The notes under the pieces were generated by a model, which was given only the letters and a program-made list of their open reading frames with translations, made no database searches and was not told the origin of the DNA. 8,433 nucleotides of DNA from Acidobacteriota bacterium (lineage in GTDB: Bacteria; Acidobacteriota; Blastocatellia; Pyrinomonadales; Pyrinomonadaceae), in NCBI GenBank assembly GCA_003222855.1, contig QHXH01000331.1:1-8433 (forward strand). Direction: 5' to 3'. The position numbers were made by a program, and so were the translations under genes. Positions 1 to 5,300 of the stretch are shown one piece after another. The stretch's first letter is position 1. Each line of letters opens with the position of its first letter.

Positions 1-3000
1 GACCGGCCGTTGGTTTCCCGCCGGCTCTTCGATGGAAGAAGGCGACGTGAATTCTCCCAACGCTGAATCCATCATTCGTCAAATCCTCTATGGCAATAAT
101 TGGTTTCGCAAAGAGTTCGGTATGGCCAGCGATGAATACATGCTGCCCGATTGCTTCGGATTTCCCGCTTCTTTGCCCAGCATTCTCGCGCACGCCGGCA
201 TCAAAGGTTTCTCAACGCAGAAACTTTCGTCGGCTTGGCAGCCCGCGCCTCACGTCGGCGGGCCGGACTCGCCCGAGAAAACTCCTGTCGGCATTCCGTT
301 CAACGTCGGTATTTGGGAAGGCACCGACGGCCGGACCGTTATCGCCGCGTTGAATCCGCTCAGCTACGGCAGCCAGGTTCTCTATGACTTAAGCAAGGCG
401 CCGCCGCCACCGCCCGGACCGGATCCGGCTTTGACGGCTCAGCAGAACCAGCAACGAACGCGCGGACAGGAAGACTGGCCCAGGCGAATTCAAATCAACG
501 GAGACTTAACCGGCATCTTTGCTGATTATCACTACGTCGGCACGGGCGACGTTGGTGGATCGCCAAACGAAAGCTCCGTGAAATTGATGGAAGCGATCAC
601 GACCAAAACCAGGACTTCGCTGCCGCCGCTGTTCCAATTCGGATCGACGCCGGTCCAGCCCGGCCCGCCCGTGCAAGTCGGCGATGGGCCCCTGCGCGTC
701 GTGTGGTCCAAAGCAGATCAGATGTTTCAGGACATCATGAATTGTTGTGCGACCGATCGTTTGCCGCGATATAAGGGCGACCTCGAATTGATCAATCACT
801 CGGCGGGATCGATCACTTCCGAGGCTTATCAGAAGCGCTGGATGCGCAAGAACGAATTGCTCGCGGACGCTGCCGAAAAAGCATCTGTGGCTGCTGAATG
901 GTTAGGCAGCCGATCCTATCCGCGCGACCGTTTGAATAATGCGTGGACGCTGGTGATGGGCGGACAGTTTCATGATCTACTTCCCGGAACTGCTACGCCC
1001 AAAGCATTCGAGTTCGCGTGGAACGACGACGTGATCGCGATGAATCAATTCGCCGGTGTCCTCATCAGCGCCACAAACGCAGTTGCTTCCGGTTTGAATA
1101 CCGAAGCCAGGGGCACTCCGATCGTTATTTACAATCCGCTGAACGTTGAGCGCGACGATATTGTCGAAGCAAATCTCACATTTCCAAATGGACCACCTCG
1201 AGCTGTGCGTGTCGTCGCGCCGGACGGCAAGGAAGTGCCCGCACAGCTAACAGATGGAAAGGTTCTGTTCGCCGCGAAAGTTCCTTCCGTTGGCTTTGCG
1301 GTTTACGATCTGCAGTCGGCGGATTCGTTTCTCTCGGCAGGTGATCTAAAGGTGACCGAATCATCGCTCGAAAACGCTCGGTACCGTGTCTCTATCGATA
1401 AGAAAGGAGACGTATCGAGCATCTTTGATAAGAAACTTGATCGCGAACTGCTGTCGGCGCCGGTTCGTCTGGCGATTTCGACTGACAATCCGCGTCAATG
1501 GCCCGCCTGGAACATGGATTTCGAAGATGAGCAGCGGGCGCCGCGCAGTTTTGTTTCCGGCGACGCCAAGATCCGGGTCGTCGAAGCCGGCCCGGTGCGG
1601 GTGGCGATTGAAGTCGAGCGCGAGACCGAAGGTTCGAAGTTTGTGCAAACGGTGAGGCTCTCAACGGGTGATGCGGGCAATCGCGTCGAATTCAGCAACG
1701 TCGTCGATTGGAAGACAAAAGAAGCGAATCTCAAAGCAACATTTCCGCTTGCTCCCGCGAACAATCTGGCGACTTACAATTGGGACGTCGGCACGATTCA
1801 ACGGCCGAACGAAGAAGAACGCCAGTTCGAAGTCGCTTCTCATCAGTGGATCGATCTAACGGACAAAAACGGTGCGTACGGCGCGACCCTGTTGACTGAT
1901 TGCAAGAATGCCTCCGACAAGCCTAACGACAACACGCTGCGACTGACCTTGATTCGCACGCCCGGCACGCGGGGCGGTTATGCCGATCAGGGAACGCAGG
2001 ACATCGGTCGTCACGAAATTCTTTTTGGGCTCGCCGGTCACACCGGCGATTGGCGGCAATCGCAAACGGATTGGCAGGCTTATCGACTAAATCAACCGCT
2101 AATTGCTTTCCAAAGTCCATCGCATGCCGGGGCTCTCGGCAAGAATTTATCTCTCTTGAAAGTCAGCAACGATCGAATTCGCGTCATGGCTTTCAAAAAG
2201 GCAGAAGCCAGCGATGAATTGGTCGTGCGGCTGGTCGAAATGGATGGAAAGCCCGCCGCGAACGTGCGCGTTTCGTTTGCCGGCCCTGTCCTCGCCGCGC
2301 GCGAAGTGAATGGACAAGAGCAGCCGCTTGGACCAGCGCAAATTTCAAATGGCGAACTAGTAACTTCTTTCACTGGCTATCAACCCCGAACGTTCGCCGT
2401 GAAGCTCGCGCCTTCGAAAACTAAAGTTGCGAGCGTCATCTCTCAACCGGTAACGCTCGATTATGATTTGCCGGTGGCGTCGCGTCTGGGCCGACCGGCT
2501 GACGGGAGCTTTGATTGGGCGCCGAATAATCAAAACGCCCCGCAAGGCAGGGCCTTGCCCGCTGAGATGCTGCCGCGGCAGATCACCTTCGGCGGCATTC
2601 ATTTCGATCTGGCGCCGGCAGATAAGCCAAACGCCGTCGTGCCGCACGGGCAAACGATCACCCTGCCTCAGGGAAAATATAACCGCATCTATTTGCTGGC
2701 CGCGGCGGCGAATAACGATCAGAAAGCCACCTTCAAGTTTGCAGACAAAGCGGCGGACGTGACTATTCAGGAATGGACCGGCTTTGTGGGCCAATGGGAC
2801 GATCGAATCTGGAAGACAACTGAACAGCAGATAGCCCCGCCGCAAGGCGCGCCACCAGGAACGCCGTCACGCATTCGCACCAATCCATACGGCGAAATGG
2901 CCGGGTTGCGACCCGGCTTCATCAAGCGCGCCGACATCGCCTGGTTCTCTTCACAGCGGCGCTCGCCTGACGGCGCGGCCGAACCCTACTTGTATTCTTA

Positions 3001-3160
3001 TTTGTTTGCTTATGTGATCGATCTGCCGGCGGGAACGAGAACAATCACATTGCCTGACAACGATCGTATTCGCATTTTGGCGATGACAGTCGCCGATGAA
3101 CCATGGGTGATAACGCCGGTGCAGCCTTTGTACGACACGCTGGGAAGTACCGAAAAATGA
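1..3160 (+). CDS. GH38 alpha-mannosidase, 5'-truncated by the window edge
   Basis: This is a glycoside hydrolase family 38 alpha-mannosidase, a zinc-dependent retaining enzyme that removes alpha-linked mannose from glycans. The frame is open from base 2, and the residues before the ATG at 32 (RWFPAGSS) already match the family, so that ATG is internal and the true start is off the window. Numbering from the ATG at 32, LPDCFGF carries the expected nucleophile and zinc ligand Asp40. The glycine-rich GTGDVGGSP lies near 171-179. KGDLELINHSAG followed by TSEAYQKR opens the helical-bundle region (about 250-330). HDLLPGT (His314, Asp315) is the conserved zinc-ligand motif. Beta-rich domains follow, ending in a beta-sandwich-like region (about 850-1025) with GQTITLP and WTGFVGQWDDR. 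Proline-rich linkers occur near 122-130 and 934-942. With more than 1,050 residues present and the N-terminus missing, this is a large family member. Secretion is likely but cannot be seen here. The family call is firm; the exact glycan substrate is unknown. Confidence 0.93.
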   Translation, partial: TGRWFPAGSSMEEGDVNSPNAESIIRQILYGNNWFRKEFGMASDEYMLPDCFGFPASLPSILAHAGIKGFSTQKLSSAWQPAPHVGGPDSPEKTPVGIPFNVGIWEGTDGRTVIAALNPLSYGSQVLYDLSKAPPPPPGPDPALTAQQNQQRTRGQEDWPRRIQINGDLTGIFADYHYVGTGDVGGSPNESSVKLMEAITTKTRTSLPPLFQFGSTPVQPGPPVQVGDGPLRVVWSKADQMFQDIMNCCATDRLPRYKGDLELINHSAGSITSEAYQKRWMRKNELLADAAEKASVAAEWLGSRSYPRDRLNNAWTLVMGGQFHDLLPGTATPKAFEFAWNDDVIAMNQFAGVLISATNAVASGLNTEARGTPIVIYNPLNVERDDIVEANLTFPNGPPRAVRVVAPDGKEVPAQLTDGKVLFAAKVPSVGFAVYDLQSADSFLSAGDLKVTESSLENARYRVSIDKKGDVSSIFDKKLDRELLSAPVRLAISTDNPRQWPAWNMDFEDEQRAPRSFVSGDAKIRVVEAGPVRVAIEVERETEGSKFVQTVRLSTGDAGNRVEFSNVVDWKTKEANLKATFPLAPANNLATYNWDVGTIQRPNEEERQFEVASHQWIDLTDKNGAYGATLLTDCKNASDKPNDNTLRLTLIRTPGTRGGYADQGTQDIGRHEILFGLAGHTGDWRQSQTDWQAYRLNQPLIAFQSPSHAGALGKNLSLLKVSNDRIRVMAFKKAEASDELVVRLVEMDGKPAANVRVSFAGPVLAAREVNGQEQPLGPAQISNGELVTSFTGYQPRTFAVKLAPSKTKVASVISQPVTLDYDLPVASRLGRPADGSFDWAPNNQNAPQGRALPAEMLPRQITFGGIHFDLAPADKPNAVVPHGQTITLPQGKYNRIYLLAAAANNDQKATFKFADKAADVTIQEWTGFVGQWDDRIWKTTEQQIAPPQGAPPGTPSRIRTNPYGEMAGLRPGFIKRADIAWFSSQRRSPDGAAEPYLYSYLFAYVIDLPAGTRTITLPDNDRIRILAMTVADEPWVITPVQPLYDTLGSTEK
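3142..3147 (+). promoter_or_regulatory. Ribosome binding site for the discoidin-like gene
   Basis: GGGAAG lies 9 nt upstream of the ATG at 3157, inside the end of the mannosidase gene. It is a moderate Shine-Dalgarno match at suitable spacing. Together with the ATGA overlap (start 3157, mannosidase stop 3158-3160) it supports translational coupling and favours this start over the ATG at 3103, which lies deep inside the mannosidase frame. Confidence 0.5.
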
Positions 3161-3933
3161 GCGCCGTGCCTCCGTGTGATCTCGGTGTATCTCTGTGCCT
3201 CTGTGGGGAATGTTCTTTAGCAGGATTCAACCACAGAGTCACAGAGGACCACAGAGATCGCACAGAGGGCGCTCGATATCCGATAATCGCGATTCTCATT
3301 CTCATAATTAGCGCGTTAACCGCTCACGCCCAAACGAAAATTACCATCGATCAAAACACCGGCGCCGCGATTAACCCTGAATTTAGATTCAAGTCAGTGC
3401 CCTCACCTTCACGAAACGATATCGCCACGAACGCACGGGTAATGATCGTTGACGGCGAAGCTGATCCAAACAGCGCCGGTGTGGCCGCGCTCACCGATGG
3501 ACTGCTTCCCAACTCAGACGATCAGCCGCGGCGCAATTTTTTCGTGACTGCCGGAAGCGGCGGTGCGCGTCTGTTGATGGACCTCGGACGCACAATTGAA
3601 ATTGCGCAAATCAATTCGTATTCATGGCATCCGGGTTCGCGGGCTCCGCAGGTCTACCGCGTTTGGGCCAGCGACGGGAGCGATCCGAAATTCAACGCCC
3701 AACCGAAAGCCAATATCGATCCCCGCAGTTGCGGTTGGAAGATGATCGCGACGGTCGATACTCGATCGAAGGACGAAAGCAAGGACGTTGGCCAATTCGG
3801 GGTGAGCCTGACCGACGCGAGCGGTACCCTCGGCAAATTCCGTTATCTGCTGTTTGATTGTTACGTCACCGAAGTCGCCGATGATTTTGGCAATACCTTT
3901 TACAGCGAAATCGATGTAGTGGCAAAGAAGTGA
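3157..3933 (+). CDS. Exported F5/8 type C (discoidin-like) domain protein
   Basis: This is a predicted exported protein of 258 residues from the ATG at 3157. Its start overlaps the mannosidase stop as ATGA, so the two genes are probably co-transcribed and translationally coupled. Residues 43-54 form a strongly hydrophobic core (IIAILILIISAL) ending in TAHA-Q, a plausible signal peptidase I site near 58/59. The mature part resembles a galactose-binding-like F5/8 type C fold: AALTDGLLPN (about 110-119), then MDLGRTIEIAQINSYSWHPG and APQVYRVWASDG, then GKFRYLLFDC near the end. Such domains often bind carbohydrates, which fits the upstream mannosidase, but no ligand can be read from the sequence. 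The first 38 residues are unusual because they are mostly encoded by a palindromic repeat (3168-3269), which pushes the signal peptide about 40 residues from the start. No ATG, GTG or TTG occurs in frame between the repeat and the signal peptide. The fold call is a pattern judgement. Confidence 0.75.
   Translation: MSAVPPCDLGVSLCLCGECSLAGFNHRVTEDHRDRTEGARYPIIAILILIISALTAHAQTKITIDQNTGAAINPEFRFKSVPSPSRNDIATNARVMIVDGEADPNSAGVAALTDGLLPNSDDQPRRNFFVTAGSGGARLLMDLGRTIEIAQINSYSWHPGSRAPQVYRVWASDGSDPKFNAQPKANIDPRSCGWKMIATVDTRSKDESKDVGQFGVSLTDASGTLGKFRYLLFDCYVTEVADDFGNTFYSEIDVVAKK
3168..3269. repeat. Imperfect palindromic repeat with CTCTGTG/CACAGAG units
   Basis: Two 39-bp arms (3168-3206 and 3231-3269) are inverted copies matching at 31 of 39 positions, separated by a 24-nt loop. 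Each arm is built from degenerate units of about 10 bp centred on CTCTGTG on the left and CACAGAG on the right. The element lies wholly inside the 5' end of the discoidin-like gene and stays open in that frame, encoding runs such as VSLCLCGEC and NHRVTEDHRDRTEG. Similar CACAGAG strings recur, from general familiarity, between genes in several environmental phyla; this was not checked. No transposase is nearby. Confidence 0.8.
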
Positions 3934-4108
3934 TCCGCATTCGATCCAGAATCCATCGATTGGTGTTCTCTTAACGAACGATTGTTCGCACCACGAGCTG
4001 ACCGAGAAAACTGACAAGCAGAAAAGCCACCCAAACGACAAGCGGCTTCCGCATAGGTCGGTAAACACGCGTGGCGATGTTCTTGCTAGGCGAATCCCGA
4101 CCGCGCGT
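3934..4108. other. Intergenic stretch without a convincing gene
   Basis: Between the discoidin-like gene and the twin-hairpin repeat there is no convincing gene, RNA or terminator. A weak 5-bp hairpin (CGAAC / GTTCG, about 3975-3988) has no T-run after it. The only coding hint is a short hydrophobic minus-strand frame at 3971-4054, listed separately. No recognisable promoter for the topoisomerase gene was found here. Confidence 0.5.
3971..4054 (-). CDS. Doubtful small ORF: 27-residue hydrophobic peptide
   Basis: A minus-strand ATG at 4054 opens a 27-residue frame ending with TAA at 3971. It has a basic start (MRKP), a hydrophobic stretch (LVVWVAFLLVSFLGQLVV) and a basic end (RTIVR), which is the layout of a single-pass small membrane protein. 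No Shine-Dalgarno sequence precedes it. The same frame runs open further upstream through the twin-hairpin repeat to about 4228, inside the topoisomerase gene, and that extension looks meaningless. It could be a real micro-protein, a remnant of a degraded gene, or chance. No function can be assigned. Confidence 0.2.
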   Translation of the reverse strand: MRKPLVVWVAFLLVSFLGQLVVRTIVR

Positions 4109-4164
4109 AAAGTGGCACGCGCATCTTGCGCGTGATTTCACGGGCGGGACGCCCGTGTCACTTT
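4109..4164. repeat. Twin-hairpin palindromic element (REP/BIME-like)
   Basis: Two perfect hairpins lie in tandem. CACGCGCA-TCT-TGCGCGTG (4116-4134) and CACGGGCG-GGA-CGCCCGTG (4139-4157) each have an 8-bp stem and a 3-nt loop, joined by ATTT. An outer stem, AAAGTGG (4109-4115) with TCACTTT (4158-4164), has six Watson-Crick pairs plus a G-U and closes the unit into a three-way junction. The second hairpin is a diverged inverted copy of the first (14 of 19 positions), and two of the stem pairs have changed on both sides so that pairing is kept. The element ends 12 nt before the topoisomerase ATG, so in a transcript it would lie in the leader. There is no T-run, so a rho-independent terminator role is not supported. 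Confidence 0.85.
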
Positions 4165-4176
4165 TCAGGCCAAACG

Positions 4177-5181
4177 ATGACCGCCATCGAACGACTACAT
4201 CTTCAAGGCATCCTGCGGCGCGGCACACCCGCGCGCGGTTTTCATTTCAAACATGCAGACGGTGGCAAGGTGACGCCACAGGACCTCGAGCGAATCGAGC
4301 AACTGAAAATTCCGCCGGCCTGGAAGGACGTCGCGATCAACTCAGCACCGAACGGTCGTATTCAGGCGGTCGGTCAGGACGCAGCGGGCCGTTGGCAATA
4401 CATCTATCACGAGACTCACGTTCGCGCCCAACAGCGCAAGAAGTTTGAGCGGCTAATTCGATTCGGCGAAAGTCTGCCGAGGCTGCGCACAACCGTAGCT
4501 CGTGATCTTCGGCTTTCAGGTCTGCCGAAGGAGCGCGTCATGGCCGCGATACTGAGAATTTTGTCGATGTCATTTATTCGGCCAGGGAGCGAGATTTACG
4601 CTACCGAAAACGGCAGCTACGGAATTGCGACGCTGCGGCCGCGGCATGTTTCTGTAAAAGGCGATCGAATTACATTTGAGTTTCCAGGCAAATCAGGTCA
4701 AAACCACACCCGCGAAATCCGCGACAGACTGGTCGCGGCCACCTTAAAAGAGCTTCTTCGGTATTCGAATCGGCGAGTCTTCAAGTACCAGGGACCTGAG
4801 GGAACATTCATCGACGTTACCAGTCGCACAATTAATCGCTATCTGAAACAAGTGATGGGCCAGAGTTTTAGCGCCAAGGATTTTCGCACCTGGGCCGGCA
4901 CACTGGTTTGCGCATGCGCCCTCGCCCGCCTGGGTGCAGCCGACCCGGCCTCAACTAAATCGATCGTGACGGCAATAGAAGAGACAGCCACCGCGCTGGG
5001 GAACACACCCGCGGTCAGCCGCGATGCCTACATCTGTCCGGCAGTTATCAGCTCTTTCGAAAAGGGCGATGTAGTCGGTTGTTATTTCGAAACTCTCCGA
5101 AGGCTGACTTCTTATCGAGGCATGAAGTTGCATCGGGCTGAGAAGGCGCTGCTGCGGCTGCTCAAGAAGTGTGCGGCATAA
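4177..5181 (+). CDS. DNA topoisomerase IB (poxvirus/Deinococcus type)
   Basis: This is a type IB topoisomerase of 334 residues. It relaxes supercoils by nicking one strand through a 3'-phosphotyrosyl link, without ATP. The N-terminal part has the family signature IPPAWKDVAI, then GRIQAVGQDAAGRWQYIYH (about residues 48-81). The catalytic set is complete: Arg135 in FIRPGSE, Lys172 in PGKSG, Arg237 in KDFRTWAGT, Asn276 in GNTPAV, and nucleophile Tyr285 in SRDAYICP. Asn276 takes the place of the vaccinia enzyme's His265; the Deinococcus radiodurans enzyme is recalled to have Asn there too, with near-identical spacing. Length fits the bacterial family (about 330-350). The ATG at 4177 was chosen because the protein then begins like the family; an in-frame TTG at 4126 lies in the loop of the twin-hairpin repeat and would add repeat-encoded residues. 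A weak CAGG (4166-4169) precedes the ATG. Bacterial TopIB is a patchily distributed accessory enzyme, not an essential one. Confidence 0.95.
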   Translation: MTAIERLHLQGILRRGTPARGFHFKHADGGKVTPQDLERIEQLKIPPAWKDVAINSAPNGRIQAVGQDAAGRWQYIYHETHVRAQQRKKFERLIRFGESLPRLRTTVARDLRLSGLPKERVMAAILRILSMSFIRPGSEIYATENGSYGIATLRPRHVSVKGDRITFEFPGKSGQNHTREIRDRLVAATLKELLRYSNRRVFKYQGPEGTFIDVTSRTINRYLKQVMGQSFSAKDFRTWAGTLVCACALARLGAADPASTKSIVTAIEETATALGNTPAVSRDAYICPAVISSFEKGDVVGCYFETLRRLTSYRGMKLHRAEKALLRLLKKCAA

Positions 5182-5185
5182 GGTT

Positions 5186-5260
5186 TGTGTCAGAAGCCCG
5201 ACCGTAAGGGAGGGCAACTTAACGAGAGTAGCCCTCCCTTACGGTCGGGCTTCTGACACA
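5186..5260. repeat. Perfect 30-bp inverted repeat with 15-nt loop
   Basis: Left arm 5186-5215 and right arm 5231-5260 are exact reverse complements (30 of 30) around a 15-nt loop (5216-5230), starting 4 nt after the topoisomerase stop. Each arm is itself partly palindromic: GCCC...GGGC at 5196-5215 and again at 5231-5250. In a plus-strand transcript the left arm alone could fold as GCCC-GA-CC-GUAA-GG-GA-GGGC, with a GNRA-type tetraloop and a tandem G-A internal loop, although the full 30-bp stem should dominate. No T-run follows, so it is not a classical terminator, but it may stabilise the 3' end of the topoisomerase mRNA or block read-through. Confidence 0.93.
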
Positions 5261-5283
5261 TTGCAACCGGCACGGTCTATAAT
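5253..5283 (+). promoter_or_regulatory. Candidate sigma-70-type promoter for the phosphodiesterase-like gene
   Basis: A perfect -10 hexamer TATAAT (5278-5283) lies 17 nt before the ATG at 5301. The best -35 candidate is CTGACA (5253-5258), matching five of six consensus bases at a 19-bp spacing, slightly longer than ideal. This -35 is inside the right arm of the inverted repeat. Transcription would start near 5290, leaving a leader of about 10 nt. No Shine-Dalgarno sequence is seen before 5301, which fits near-leaderless translation. A TTGCAA at 5261 is too close to the -10 to serve as a -35. Confidence 0.5.
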
Positions 5284-5300
5284 CCGTCCAACACTTTCAA

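Noticed and set aside
32..34. ATG at 32 as the start of the alpha-mannosidase
   Set aside because: The frame is open to the left edge and the residues just before this ATG (RWFPAGSS) already match the GH38 catalytic domain, whose N-terminal part must lie upstream.
2357..2845. 162-residue minus-strand frame inside the mannosidase gene
   Set aside because: It lies opposite well-matched mannosidase C-terminal sequence, and its Arg/His-rich composition resembles an antisense shadow rather than a protein family.
3103..3156. Upstream ATG at 3103 as the start of the discoidin-like gene
   Set aside because: It lies well inside the mannosidase gene in another frame and would add 18 residues of out-of-frame mannosidase sequence; the ATG at 3157 has a better-placed GGGAAG and the ATGA coupling pattern.
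3168..3269. Repeated CACAGAG units as a CRISPR array
   Set aside because: The units are about 10 bp, degenerate and inverted across a centre, with no spacers of regular length and no cas genes nearby.
4126..4176. TTG at 4126 as the start of topoisomerase IB
   Set aside because: It falls in the loop of the repeat hairpin, and the extra 17 residues are repeat-encoded; the family N-terminus begins at the ATG at 4177.
5186..5260. Inverted repeat as an intrinsic terminator or as the ends of an insertion sequence
   Set aside because: No T-run follows the stem, and only 15 nt lie between the arms, so no transposase is enclosed; kept as a palindromic repeat only.
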